DNA of 64,000 bases from Pseudomonas viridiflava (GCA_900596015.1 UVIF01000024.1:372001-436000); one strand, 5' to 3'. Counted from the first letter of the stretch, positions 17,619-27,100 are shown. The notes: generated by a model not told the origin, from the letters alone. Made by a program: numbers and translations.

Positions 17619-20036
17619 ATGAGCGAGAATCAAACGTACGACTCCTCCAGCATCAAGGTGCTGAAAGGGCTTGATGCCGTACGCAAACGTCCCGGTATGT
17701 ACATCGGCGACACCGATGATGGTAGCGGCCTGCACCACATGGTCTTCGAGGTGGTGGACAATTCCATCGATGAAGCACTGGCCGGCCACTGTGATGAAAT
17801 CACCATCACCATTCATCCAGACGAATCCATTTCCGTGACCGACAATGGCCGCGGCATTCCTGTAGATGTGCATAAAGAAGAAGGCGTGTCTGCAGCCGAG
17901 GTCATCATGACCGTCCTGCACGCTGGCGGTAAATTCGACGATAACTCGTACAAGGTTTCCGGCGGTCTGCACGGTGTGGGTGTGTCCGTAGTGAACGCAC
18001 TGTCTGAAAGCCTGCAACTGACAGTGCGTCGCGCTGGCAAATTGTGGGAACAGTTCTATGTGCACGGCGTGCCTCAGGAACCCATGCAGATCGTTGGTGA
18101 AAGCGAAACCACCGGTACCAAGATCCACTTCAAGCCGTCGGCCGATACGTTCAAGAATATCCACTTCAGCTGGGATATTCTGGCCAAGCGAATTCGCGAG
18201 TTGTCGTTCCTCAACTCCGGTGTGGGTATCCTGCTCAAGGATGAGCGCACCGCCAAGGAAGAACTGTTCAAGTTCGAAGGCGGCCTGCGGGCATTCGTTG
18301 AATACCTCAATACAAACAAGACACCCGTGAACCAGGTGTTTCACTTCAATGTGCAACGCGACGATGGCGTGGGCGTTGAAGTGGCACTGCAGTGGAACGA
18401 CAGCTTCAACGAAAACCTGTTGTGCTTCACCAACAACATTCCGCAGCGTGACGGTGGTACTCACCTGGTAGGTTTCCGGTCGGCACTGACGCGCAACCTG
18501 AACAACTACATCGAGCAGGAAGGCCTGGCCAAGAAGAACAAGGTCTCGACCACTGGCGACGATGCGCGTGAAGGCCTGACTGCGATCATTTCGGTGAAAG
18601 TGCCTGACCCCAAGTTCAGCTCGCAGACCAAGGACAAGTTGGTTTCGTCCGAAGTGAAAACCGCGGTCGAGCAGGAGATGGGCAAGTACTTCTCGGACTT
18701 TCTTCTTGAGAACCCGAACGAAGCCAAGGCCGTGGTTGGCAAGATGATCGACGCAGCACGTGCCCGCGAAGCTGCCCGCAAGGCGCGCGAGATGACCCGT
18801 CGCAAGGGTGCATTGGACATCGCTGGCCTGCCAGGCAAATTGGCCGACTGCCAGGAGAAGGACCCTGCCCTTTCCGAACTCTACCTGGTGGAGGGTGACT
18901 CCGCCGGTGGTTCGGCCAAGCAGGGCCGCAATCGCAAGACCCAGGCGATCCTGCCGCTCAAGGGCAAGATTCTCAACGTCGAGAAAGCACGCTTCGACAA
19001 GATGATCTCTTCCCAGGAAGTGGGCACCTTGATCACGGCACTGGGCTGCGGTATTGGTCGCGAAGAGTACAACATCGACAAGTTGCGCTATCACAACATC
19101 ATCATCATGACCGATGCCGACGTTGACGGATCGCACATCCGCACCTTGTTGCTGACCTTCTTCTTCCGTCAGTTGCCTGAGCTGATCGAGCGCGGCTACA
19201 TCTACATTGCCCAGCCGCCGCTGTACAAAGTGAAGAAAGGCAAGCAGGAGCAGTACATCAAAGACGACGACGCCATGGAAGAGTACATGACGCAGTCGGC
19301 CCTGGAAGATGCGAGCCTGCACCTCAACGACTCGGCACCCGGTATTTCCGGTGAAGCGCTGGAGCGTCTGGTCAATGACTTTCGCATGGTCATGAAGACG
19401 CTCAAGCGTCTGTCGCGTCTGTACCCGCAGGAGCTGACCGAGCACTTCGTGTACCTGCCGGCAGTGGCACTCGAGCAGTTGGGCGATCACGAAGCCATGC
19501 AGGCGTGGCTGGCCAAGTTCGATGCACGTCTGCGTACCAGCGAGAAATCGGGCCTGGTGTACAAGGCAAGCCTGCGTGAAGACCGTGAGCGTAACGTCTG
19601 GCTACCTGAGGTGGAGATCACCTCCCATGGTCTGGCGAGCTACATCACGTTCAACCGGGACTTCTTCGGCAGCAACGACTACAAGACCGTGACCGCCTTG
19701 GGCGCACAGTTGGCCAGTCTGCTGGACGAAGGTGCCTATGTGAAACGTGGCGAGCGCAAGAAGGCGGTGGTCGAGTTCAAGGAAGCCCTTGAATGGCTGA
19801 TGACCGAAAGCACCAAGCGCCATACCATCCAGCGCTACAAAGGGCTGGGTGAGATGAACCCCGACCAGCTGTGGGAAACCACGATGGACCCGAGCGTGCG
19901 ACGCATGCTCAAGGTCACCATCGAGGATGCGATTGGCGCCGACCAGATCTTCAACACCCTGATGGGTGATGCGGTCGAGCCTCGTCGCGAGTTCATCGAG
20001 AGCAATGCACTGGCAGTGTCGAACCTGGATTTCTGA
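17619..20036 (+). CDS. gyrB: DNA gyrase subunit B
   Basis: ATPase subunit of gyrase, which introduces negative supercoils. It has 805 residues from MSENQTYDSSSIKVLKGLDA; the frame is open for 21 further codons upstream within recF, but these are not part of the family. The GHKL ATPase domain has EVVDNSIDEALAG and DNGRGIPVD, the transducer domain follows, and the TOPRIM region has LVEGDSAGGSAKQGRNRK and MTDADVDGSHIRTLLLTFFF. The C terminus ends ESNALAVSNLDF. It is the last gene of the dnaA cluster. Confidence 0.99.
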   Translation: MSENQTYDSSSIKVLKGLDAVRKRPGMYIGDTDDGSGLHHMVFEVVDNSIDEALAGHCDEITITIHPDESISVTDNGRGIPVDVHKEEGVSAAEVIMTVLHAGGKFDDNSYKVSGGLHGVGVSVVNALSESLQLTVRRAGKLWEQFYVHGVPQEPMQIVGESETTGTKIHFKPSADTFKNIHFSWDILAKRIRELSFLNSGVGILLKDERTAKEELFKFEGGLRAFVEYLNTNKTPVNQVFHFNVQRDDGVGVEVALQWNDSFNENLLCFTNNIPQRDGGTHLVGFRSALTRNLNNYIEQEGLAKKNKVSTTGDDAREGLTAIISVKVPDPKFSSQTKDKLVSSEVKTAVEQEMGKYFSDFLLENPNEAKAVVGKMIDAARAREAARKAREMTRRKGALDIAGLPGKLADCQEKDPALSELYLVEGDSAGGSAKQGRNRKTQAILPLKGKILNVEKARFDKMISSQEVGTLITALGCGIGREEYNIDKLRYHNIIIMTDADVDGSHIRTLLLTFFFRQLPELIERGYIYIAQPPLYKVKKGKQEQYIKDDDAMEEYMTQSALEDASLHLNDSAPGISGEALERLVNDFRMVMKTLKRLSRLYPQELTEHFVYLPAVALEQLGDHEAMQAWLAKFDARLRTSEKSGLVYKASLREDRERNVWLPEVEITSHGLASYITFNRDFFGSNDYKTVTALGAQLASLLDEGAYVKRGERKKAVVEFKEALEWLMTESTKRHTIQRYKGLGEMNPDQLWETTMDPSVRRMLKVTIEDAIGADQIFNTLMGDAVEPRREFIESNALAVSNLDF

Positions 20037-20055
20037 GGCTTCGACCCGTCCATCG

Positions 20056-20086
20056 AACCCCGGCGCCGTTGGCCCGGGGTTTTTTT
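20056..20086 (+). terminator. Rho-independent terminator of gyrB
   Basis: AACCCCGG (20056-20063) pairs with CCGGGGTT (20074-20081) across a 10-base loop, followed by a run of seven T. It lies 19 bases after the gyrB stop. The remaining 180 bases up to the next gene show no clear feature. Confidence 0.9.
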
Positions 20087-20265
20087 ATGGGCGTCTGCCC
20101 TGCCCCTCGCGCCATGGAGTGACAAAGCAACGCTGGCGTGGATCTTGCGGAGTTTAATGGAGGTTCGCTGCGGGCATGACTACGCCAATGCCGCTTTTCG
20201 GCAGGGGGGTCACCGCCCGCACCGGATAATCGATGGCTCGACACGTCTGCACAGGGGTATAGATC

Positions 20266-21603
20266 ATGGACCATGCAATGGAGGGGCGGGTATCCCCCGC
20301 GACGTTGAAAAAGGTGATCTGCGCGGCTGCCGTGGGCAACTTCGTGGAATGGTTCGACTTTGCGGTCTACGGTTTTCTGGCCACGGCGATTGCCCAGCAA
20401 TTTTTCCCCAGCACGGATGCCACCACCGGGCTGCTGAAAACGTTCGCGGTGTTTGCCGTGGCCTTCGCGTTCCGGCCCCTGGGCGGGATTGTGTTCGGCA
20501 TGCTCGGCGATCGCATAGGACGCAAGAAGGTGCTGGCCATGACCATCCTGCTCATGGCGGGTGCAACGACGCTGATTGGCTTGCTGCCGACCTATGCCGC
20601 CATCGGCATTGCCGCCCCGATCATGCTCACGCTGATCCGTTGTGCCCAGGGTTTTTCTGCAGGGGGCGAATACGCCGGAGCCTGCGCCTATCTCATGGAG
20701 CACGCCCCACGTACCCAGCGTGCGTGGTATGGAAGCTTCATTCCGGTGTCGACCTTCAGCGCGTTCGCCTGCGCTGCGGTCATGGCCTATGCATTGGACG
20801 CGTCGCTATCACCCGAAGCGATGGCCAGCTGGGGTTGGCGGGTGCCGTTTCTGATTGCAGCGCCGTTGGGCCTGGTCGGGTTGTACCTGCGCTGGCGGCT
20901 GGATGAAACGCCGGCGTTCCAGGCCGTCAAGCAAGAGCACGACGTGGCCCACTCACCGCTCAAGGACACGTTGCGCAGTCACGGCGGTGCGATCCTGTGC
21001 CTGGGTGCCTTCGTGTCGCTGACTGCCCTCTCCTTCTATACGTTCACCACCTACTTTGCGACGTATCTGCAGGTGGTCGGTGGTTTGAGCCGGGCGACGG
21101 CGCTGTTGATTTCGGTCATCGCCTTGGTGTTCGCGGCATTGATGTGCCCGGTCGCGGGAGCTTTCTCCGACAAGGTCGGTCGCCGGGCCACGGTGGCGAC
21201 AACGGGCGTGCTGATGATTGCGGTGGTCTACCCATCGTTCCTGCTGGCCAGTTCGGGCTCGTTCGTCGCCTCTGTAGTGGGTGTGATGATGCTGGCGGTG
21301 GGCGCTGTGCTCAGTGGTGTAGTGACAGCAGCGCTGTTGTCGGAAACCTTCCCGACCCGAACCCGCTACACGGCCTCGGCGATCACCTACAACCTCGCCT
21401 ACACCTTGTTTGGCGGCACGGCGCCGCTGATGGCCACCTGGTTGATCGGCATGACGGGGAGCAACCTGTCGCCGGCGTTCTATCTCATGGGGGTATCGGT
21501 GCTGGCACTCGCGGGAGGATTGGCATTACCCGAGACATCGAAGATTTCCCTGCATGGTGATGCGGCGGAAGCTGTTCATGGTGGGCAGCCGGTGGTTGTT
21601 TGA
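20266..21603 (+). CDS. MHS-family (metabolite:H+ symporter) MFS transporter
   Basis: Twelve-helix inner-membrane transporter of 445 residues, related to alpha-ketoglutarate, shikimate, citrate and proline/betaine permeases. The N-terminal motif GNFVEWFDFAVYGFLATAIA and the loop 2-3 motif GGIVFGMLGDRIGRKKVLAM are diagnostic of the MHS group; a second copy, AGAFSDKVGRRATVAT, lies between the halves. The substrate cannot be read from sequence. It stands alone after the gyrB terminator and runs convergently towards a LysR gene, with REP repeats between them. Confidence 0.92.
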   Translation: MDHAMEGRVSPATLKKVICAAAVGNFVEWFDFAVYGFLATAIAQQFFPSTDATTGLLKTFAVFAVAFAFRPLGGIVFGMLGDRIGRKKVLAMTILLMAGATTLIGLLPTYAAIGIAAPIMLTLIRCAQGFSAGGEYAGACAYLMEHAPRTQRAWYGSFIPVSTFSAFACAAVMAYALDASLSPEAMASWGWRVPFLIAAPLGLVGLYLRWRLDETPAFQAVKQEHDVAHSPLKDTLRSHGGAILCLGAFVSLTALSFYTFTTYFATYLQVVGGLSRATALLISVIALVFAALMCPVAGAFSDKVGRRATVATTGVLMIAVVYPSFLLASSGSFVASVVGVMMLAVGAVLSGVVTAALLSETFPTRTRYTASAITYNLAYTLFGGTAPLMATWLIGMTGSNLSPAFYLMGVSVLALAGGLALPETSKISLHGDAAEAVHGGQPVVV

Positions 21604-21633
21604 GCCGGTTGGATCTGTGGCGATTCGGCTGAC

Positions 21634-21775
21634 GTCTTCGCGGGCAGAGCCCGCTCCCACATGAGACCAATACGCGCGTCCTGTGTGGGAGCCGGGCTCT
21701 GCCCGCGAACAGCACACTGCGGTACAACTGACTTACTGCAGTGTCCTCTTCGCGGGCAGAGCCCGCTCCCACAGG
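21634..21775. repeat. REP cluster, three alternating units
   Basis: Three copies of a REP unit with core CGCGGGCAGAGCCCGCTCCCAC, oriented + (21638-21660), - (21683-21707) and + (21749-21773), sit between the convergent MHS transporter and LysR genes. Each unit is a potential hairpin. Such repeats are typical of the ends of convergent genes in the P. putida group. Confidence 0.9.
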
Positions 21776-21784
21776 CAATATCAG

Positions 21785-22672
21785 TCAGGTCGCCAGCAGT
21801 GTGGCCTGCTGGTCGGCGCACAGTTGCAGAAGGAAATCCCAGACCACGCGCAGCCGTACCGATTTGTGCAGCTCGCGTCGGGTGCTGATCCAGTAACTGC
21901 GCTGGATGGTTTCGTCGGGCAGCACGCGTACCAGCCGTGAATCCCTGGCAGCCATGTACACGGGCAACACGGCGATGCCCAGGCCAATGCACGCCGCCTC
22001 CTGCTGAGCGAGCACACTGGTGCTGCGAAAGGCCACGACCGGGTTGCGGCAGAAGCTGTTGAGCAACAACAGCTCCTGGCTGAACAGCAGGTCATCGACA
22101 TAGCCGATCCAGCGATGCTGTGCCAGGTCTTCACGATTGCGCAGCGGCTCGGAAGCAGCCAGGTAATCGGCACTGGCATACAGTGCCAGGTTGTAGTCGG
22201 TGAGCTTGCGGGTGATCAGCAGATCGGCATTGGGACGCTCCAGGTGCACGCTGATTTCGGCTTCGCGGTTGAGAATGCTGACAAAGCGCGGCACGGCCAC
22301 CAGCTCCACTTCCAGGCCTGGATACCGCCGGAACAGTTCGCCGAGGCGCGGTGTGATGAAGGCGATACCGATGCCTTCGGTTACGCCCAGGCGAATCTTG
22401 CCCAGCGGATTGAATGACTGCGTAATATCTTCCTGCGCGCGCAGGGCCAGGTTCTCCATGGCCTCGGCGTGTTTGAGCAGTGTCTGCCCCGCCGGTGTCA
22501 GTTCGTAGCCGTGGGCGTTCTGCACGAACAGCGGCGTGCCCAAGTGGCGCTCGATGCTTTCGATGTGCCGGGCGACCGTGCTGTGCGTGGTATGCAGGCG
22601 CTTGGCAGCGGTCAGTAGACGGCCGCTGCGTTGCAGCTCGAGGAAGAAACGCAGGTCGTTCCAGTCGAACAT
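21785..22672 (-). CDS. LysR-family transcriptional regulator
   Basis: LysR-type regulator of 295 residues from MFDWNDLRFFLELQRSGRLL; an extension of 39 codons upstream is not family-like. The winged helix-turn-helix (about residues 3-60, with AAKRLHTTHSTVARHIESIE) is followed by an effector-binding domain. The helix-turn-helix resembles LysR members that start FDWxDLRxFL. It is divergent from the GMC dehydrogenase gene, so it probably controls that gene and the MHS transporter behind it. Confidence 0.93.
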   Translation of the reverse strand: MFDWNDLRFFLELQRSGRLLTAAKRLHTTHSTVARHIESIERHLGTPLFVQNAHGYELTPAGQTLLKHAEAMENLALRAQEDITQSFNPLGKIRLGVTEGIGIAFITPRLGELFRRYPGLEVELVAVPRFVSILNREAEISVHLERPNADLLITRKLTDYNLALYASADYLAASEPLRNREDLAQHRWIGYVDDLLFSQELLLLNSFCRNPVVAFRSTSVLAQQEAACIGLGIAVLPVYMAARDSRLVRVLPDETIQRSYWISTRRELHKSVRLRVVWDFLLQLCADQQATLLAT

Positions 22673-22730
22673 TGATTTTCCCTTGTTAATCAACTGCGCT
22701 GTGTACTGTGCGAAAACGCTCAGCCCCTGG

Positions 22731-22750
22731 GTGAAATCTTTAGTTTTCAC
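22731..22750. promoter_or_regulatory. Inverted repeat between LysR gene and GMC dehydrogenase gene
   Basis: GTGAAA (22731-22736) and TTTCAC (22745-22750) form a dyad centred in the 138-base divergent gap, 58 bases from the LysR start and 60 from the GMC start. Position and form suit a LysR-type binding site, but no promoter was firmly placed. Confidence 0.45.
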
Positions 22751-22810
22751 CACGAAGCTAATCAATAACATGGGTAACGACAAGAACAATAAAACGGCGC
22801 GGAGTACACC

Positions 22811-24463
22811 ATGCCATCAGTCCCATTCGTCTATGACTACATCATTGTCGGCGCAGGTCCCGCAGGCTGCCTGCTCGCCAATCGGCTGTCGGCTGACCCT
22901 TCGGTAAAGGTGCTGTTGCTCGAGGCGGGCGGCAAGGATAACTATGCCTGGATTCATATTCCGGTTGGCTACCTGTTCTGTATCGGCAATCCACGCACAG
23001 ACTGGTGCTTCAAGACCCAGGCACAACCTGGGCTCGATGGCCGCAGCCTGAACTACCCTCGTGGCAAGGTGCTGGGCGGCTGCTCTTCGATCAATGGCAT
23101 GATCTACATGCGCGGCCAGTCCAGCGACTATGATCGCTGGGAGGCCTTGGGCAATCCTGGCTGGGGCTGGAAAGACGTTCTTCCATTGTTTCGCAAGAGC
23201 GAAAACCATCATGCCGGCGACTCGGAGTTCCACAGCGCCGAGGGCGAGTGGCGAGTCGAGCAGCAGCGCTATCGCTGGCCCATTCTCGACGCCTTCCGCA
23301 GTGCGGCGGCCGAGTCCGGGATCGCCAGCATCGAAGACTTCAACACGGGCGACAACCAGGGTTGCGGTTACTTCCAGGTCAATCAGAAGTCCGGCGTACG
23401 CTGGAATTCGGCCAAAGCCTTCCTGCGCCCAGCGCTGAAACGGGCGAACCTGACGGTACACACAGGCGTACGGGTGGACAAGGTGCTGCTGCAAGACGGT
23501 CGCGCCCATGCGGTGGCTGCCCGCTGGCAGGGCGCCGACCATCGGTTCGAAGCACGCAGTGAGATCATTCTGTGCGCCGGCGCAATCGGTTCGCCGAACA
23601 TTCTCCAGCGCTCTGGCATTGGCCCCCGGCCCTTGCTCGAACGCCTGGGCATAGACGTGCAGCACGAGTTGCCTGGCGTGGGTGGCAACCTGCAGGATCA
23701 TCTGCAGTTGCGGCTGGTGTACAAGGTCAGCAACGCGCGCACCCTCAACCAGGTTGCCAACAGCCTGTGGGGCAAATTCGGCATGGGTGTGCGTTACCTT
23801 TATGACCGCAGCGGGCCGTTGGCGATGGCGCCAAGTCAGCTGGGCGCGTTCGTGCGCTCCAGCCCCGAGCAGCCCTCCCCCAATCTTCAATACCACGTGC
23901 AGCCGCTGTCGCTGGAACGCTTCGGCGAGCCGCTGCATCGGTTTCCTGCGTTCACCGCTTCGGTGTGCAACCTGCGGCCCAAGAGCCGCGGACGGGTCGA
24001 TATCAGCTCGGCCGATCCGGACGCAGCGCCGTTGATCGATCCCAACTATCTCAGCCATCCCGACGACGTGCAGGTGGCGGTCGATGCCATACGCCTGACG
24101 CGCAAGATCGTCCAGGGCTCGGCCCTGCAAGGCTTTGCCCCGCAGGAATACCTGCCAGGCGCGGACGTGCAGAGTGAAGAAGCGCTGCGCGCGGCAGCAG
24201 GACGCATAGGAACGACTATCTTTCATCCAGCAGGCACCTGTCGCATGGGCAGCGATACCCTGGCGGTGGTGGATGCACAACTCAAGGTTCGCGGCGTGCA
24301 GGGGCTGCGTGTGGCAGACGCGTCGATCATGCCGGAAATCGTCTCGGGCAATACCTGCTCGCCGACGGTGATGATCGCCGAGAAGGCAGCGCAGATGATT
24401 CTGCATCCGCAGCCGCTGGAGGCCGTGCCGGCCATCACGCTGCAGGTGCCGGAAACGATTTGA
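22811..24463 (+). CDS. GMC-family FAD-dependent alcohol/choline-type dehydrogenase
   Basis: Flavin-dependent oxidoreductase of 550 residues. The dinucleotide motif is GAGPAG (residues 14-19). GMC signature 1 is GKVLGGCSSINGMIYMRG (about 85-102) and signature 2 GAIGSPNILQRSGIG (about 257-271). Catalytic residues are His472 in FHPAGTCRMG and Asn514 in SGNTCSPTVMIA. The closest named relatives are choline and aliphatic-alcohol dehydrogenases, but the bet gene context is absent, so the substrate is open. The MHS transporter 67 bases downstream probably imports it. Confidence 0.9.
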   Translation: MPSVPFVYDYIIVGAGPAGCLLANRLSADPSVKVLLLEAGGKDNYAWIHIPVGYLFCIGNPRTDWCFKTQAQPGLDGRSLNYPRGKVLGGCSSINGMIYMRGQSSDYDRWEALGNPGWGWKDVLPLFRKSENHHAGDSEFHSAEGEWRVEQQRYRWPILDAFRSAAAESGIASIEDFNTGDNQGCGYFQVNQKSGVRWNSAKAFLRPALKRANLTVHTGVRVDKVLLQDGRAHAVAARWQGADHRFEARSEIILCAGAIGSPNILQRSGIGPRPLLERLGIDVQHELPGVGGNLQDHLQLRLVYKVSNARTLNQVANSLWGKFGMGVRYLYDRSGPLAMAPSQLGAFVRSSPEQPSPNLQYHVQPLSLERFGEPLHRFPAFTASVCNLRPKSRGRVDISSADPDAAPLIDPNYLSHPDDVQVAVDAIRLTRKIVQGSALQGFAPQEYLPGADVQSEEALRAAAGRIGTTIFHPAGTCRMGSDTLAVVDAQLKVRGVQGLRVADASIMPEIVSGNTCSPTVMIAEKAAQMILHPQPLEAVPAITLQVPETI

Positions 24464-24530
24464 CCGAGTGCAGGCAGTACTCGGGAAAGGCAACAGTGGA
24501 ACAACAACAATAATCACTGAGGATGGCGAT

Positions 24531-26150
24531 ATGGCGGATTATCTGCAACACGGCGCGGCGGCAGCGCCTGCCGTGAACCGGGACGAGAAGAAGATCATCT
24601 TCGCATCGTCGCTGGGGACGGTTTTCGAATGGTACGACTTCTTCCTGTACGGCGCCCTGGCTGCGGTGATCAGCAAGCAGTTCTTCGCCGGGGTGAACGA
24701 GACCACAGCCTTCATCTTCGCTTTGATGGCGTTCGCCGCGGGCTTTCTGGTGCGGCCCTTTGGCGCCCTGGTGTTCGGACGCCTGGGTGACATGATCGGG
24801 CGCAAATACACCTTTCTCATGACCATTATCCTGATGGGTGTCTCGACCTTTGCGGTCGGGTTGTTGCCGACCTATGCCAGCATCGGCATTGCAGCGCCGA
24901 TCATCCTGGTGCTGTTGCGCATGCTTCAAGGCTTGGCCCTGGGCGGCGAGTACGGCGGCGCGGCAACGTACGTGGCCGAACATGCCCCGCAGAAAAAGCG
25001 CGGCTTCCACACCGGCTGGATCCAGTCGACAGCCACGCTGGGCCTGCTGCTGTCATTGCTGGTGGTAATGGGCAGCCGCTATATCAGTGGCGATCAATTC
25101 GAGGTCTGGGGCTGGCGCCTGCCGTTCCTGCTGTCGATCGTCCTGCTGGGCATTTCCACCTGGATTCGCCTGAGCCTGAGCGAATCGCCTACCTTCACCA
25201 AGATGAAGGCCGAGGGCAAGACCAGTAAATCGCCGATCCGCGAGTCGTTCGGTTCCTGGCAGAACCTGAAGATCGTGCTGACCGCGTTGTTCAGCATCAA
25301 TGCGGGGCAGGCAGTGACGTTCTACTGTGCGCAGTTCTATGTGCTGTTCTTTCTCACGCAGATGCTCAAGATGGACCCGGCGCTAGCCAACCAACTGCTG
25401 ATCATCAGTGTGGTCATCGGTGCACCGTTCTTCGTGTTCTTCGGTTGGCTGTCCGACCGTGTCGGACGCAAACCCATCCTGATGCTTGGCCTGCTGCTGG
25501 CGACCTTCGCCTACTTCCCCCTGTTCAAGGGTTTGAGCCACTACGCCAACCCGCAGATCGACAATGCCACCCGCAACTCGCCGGTCACGGTGATGGCGGA
25601 CCCTTCTACGTGCACCTTCCAGTTCGACCCAGTGGGCAAGGCCAAATTCGACAGCCCTTGCGACAAGGTCAAGACCTTGCTGATCAAGTCGGGTGTGCCG
25701 TACAGCTCGGCAGCGCCGGTCGACGGCACGGATGTAGCAATCACGGTCGGTGAGCAACGGATCAACGGCTACGATGAGCCAGCCCTGCGTGCGGCCATCG
25801 CCCAGGCAGGCTATCCCGCCAAAGCCGATTCAAGCCTGGTCAATCAGCCCATGGTGGTGCTGATCATCGTCGCCATGATTCTGATTGCCACGATGACCTA
25901 TGGGCCGCTGGCAGCGGTGATGGTCGAGCTCTTCCCCACCCGCATCCGCTACACCTCCTTGTCCCTGCCCTACCACATAGGCAACGGCTGGTTCGGCGGA
26001 TTCCTGCCCACGGTCTCGTTCGCGCTGGTGGTGTACACGGGGGATATCTTCTACGGACTGTGGTACCCGGTGCTGGTGACCGGTATCAGCTTCGTGGTGG
26101 GGATGTTCTGTTTGAAGGAAACACGGCACGTGGACCTGGACAAGGTCTGA
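24531..26150 (+). CDS. MHS-family MFS transporter with extra extracytoplasmic domain
   Basis: Metabolite:H+ symporter of 539 residues from MADYLQHGAAAAPAVNRDEK; the frame is open upstream but the start with the best context is used. MHS motifs GTVFEWYDFFLYGALAAVIS and FGRLGDMIGRKYTF are present, and FGWLSDRVGRKPILML lies between the halves. An insert of about 105 residues (about 335-439), polar and with two cysteines, interrupts the second half between predicted helices and must lie outside the membrane. Probably cotranscribed with the GMC dehydrogenase. Confidence 0.92.
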   Translation: MADYLQHGAAAAPAVNRDEKKIIFASSLGTVFEWYDFFLYGALAAVISKQFFAGVNETTAFIFALMAFAAGFLVRPFGALVFGRLGDMIGRKYTFLMTIILMGVSTFAVGLLPTYASIGIAAPIILVLLRMLQGLALGGEYGGAATYVAEHAPQKKRGFHTGWIQSTATLGLLLSLLVVMGSRYISGDQFEVWGWRLPFLLSIVLLGISTWIRLSLSESPTFTKMKAEGKTSKSPIRESFGSWQNLKIVLTALFSINAGQAVTFYCAQFYVLFFLTQMLKMDPALANQLLIISVVIGAPFFVFFGWLSDRVGRKPILMLGLLLATFAYFPLFKGLSHYANPQIDNATRNSPVTVMADPSTCTFQFDPVGKAKFDSPCDKVKTLLIKSGVPYSSAAPVDGTDVAITVGEQRINGYDEPALRAAIAQAGYPAKADSSLVNQPMVVLIIVAMILIATMTYGPLAAVMVELFPTRIRYTSLSLPYHIGNGWFGGFLPTVSFALVVYTGDIFYGLWYPVLVTGISFVVGMFCLKETRHVDLDKV

Positions 26151-26160
26151 GGTGTGGTTT

Positions 26161-26239
26161 GAAGCCCGGCAGTGAAAGGCCCCGAAAGGCAAGCCTTTCA
26201 CCGCCGTGCAAAAAACTTATGCACCAACTGCCGGGCTTC
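26161..26239. other. Nested inverted repeats between convergent genes
   Basis: An outer perfect 13-base stem (GAAGCCCGGCAGT at 26161-26173 with ACTGCCGGGCTTC at 26227-26239) encloses an inner perfect 9-base stem (GTGAAAGGC at 26172-26180 with GCCTTTCAC at 26193-26201). It lies just after the transporter stop. A two-way terminator or a repeat element are the simplest explanations; a structured RNA is possible. Confidence 0.6.
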
Positions 26240-26329
26240 GGCAGGTTTTGAAAACTGCATATTCAACAAGCGGTTACGCAGCTTTCGAAGAGTTGACGCG
26301 AGAAACAATACACAAGTTATCCACAGAAA

Positions 26330-27100
26330 CTAGATGACCGGCGTGGGTGCGGTTTGCGGATGCTCCGGCAATGCGCCCATGGCTTGCTGGGTGTGCTCGT
26401 TCCAGGCCTGCACGCGTTCGTTCAAGGCCGCAATGGCCCGTGGTCCGGTGCCTTCGGCGTACATGGGTGCCCCGATGACCACCTCGATAGTGCCGCGATG
26501 CTTGTTCCAGCCTTCCTTGGGCCAATAGCGCCCGGCGTTGTGGGCAATGGGTAAGACCGGCAACTGCGCGTTCACCGCCAGGGCACTGCCACTGCGGGTG
26601 AATTTGCCGATCTGACCGTACGGCACACGCGTACCCTCCGGGAAGATCAGTACCCAGACACCGTCTTTGAGCAGCGTATCGCCCTTGCTGGCAACTTCTT
26701 TGAGCGCAGACTTGGGGTTGTCGCGGTCGATGGCGATAGGACGCAACATGGCCATGGCCCAGCCAAAGAACGGCACGAACAGCAGCTCGCGTTTGAGCAC
26801 CTGGCTCAGGGGCTGGAAGTACGCGGACAGGAAAAAGGTTTCCCATGTGCTCTGGTGGTTGGAAACGATGACGCATGGAGTTTGCGGAACGTTTTCCGCA
26901 CCCTTCACTCGCACGTCGATGCCCAGCATGACGCGCGTCAGCCACAGCGCACAGCGGCACCAGTAGACGTTGATGAAACGGTAGCGCGCCTTGAACGACA
27001 GAAAGGGCGCGATGAAAAAGCTCAGGGTGCACCACAGCAAGGCGCTGCTGCCCAGAAGCAGATAAAAGGCAAAGATTCTGATTGCCCGCAGGATCGACAT
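26330..27100 (-). CDS. plsC: 1-acyl-sn-glycerol-3-phosphate acyltransferase
   Basis: Inner-membrane acyltransferase that makes phosphatidic acid from lysophosphatidic acid. It has 256 residues from the ATG giving MSILRAIRIFAFYLLLGSSA; a TTG six codons upstream is less likely. An N-terminal membrane helix precedes the acyltransferase motifs: NHQSTWE (HX4E catalytic motif, about residue 80), the FPEGTRVPYG substrate-binding motif near 150, and VLPIAHN near 185. It is the last gene of the glyQ-glyS-gmhB-plsC run. A perfect DnaA box lies just after the stop (26317-26325). Confidence 0.95.
   Translation of the reverse strand: MSILRAIRIFAFYLLLGSSALLWCTLSFFIAPFLSFKARYRFINVYWCRCALWLTRVMLGIDVRVKGAENVPQTPCVIVSNHQSTWETFFLSAYFQPLSQVLKRELLFVPFFGWAMAMLRPIAIDRDNPKSALKEVASKGDTLLKDGVWVLIFPEGTRVPYGQIGKFTRSGSALAVNAQLPVLPIAHNAGRYWPKEGWNKHRGTIEVVIGAPMYAEGTGPRAIAALNERVQAWNEHTQQAMGALPEHPQTAPTPVI

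Noticed and set aside
17586..19490. Minus-strand ORF of 634 codons opposite gyrB
   Set aside because: Antisense shadow of a fully conserved gyrB; rich in H, Q, V and L without domain pattern. The same applies to the long ORFs opposite dnaA, glyS, prlC and the GMC gene.
20087..20265. Possible promoter for the first MHS transporter (GGATAAT near 20224)
   Set aside because: No acceptable -35 at 16-18 bases; left unannotated.
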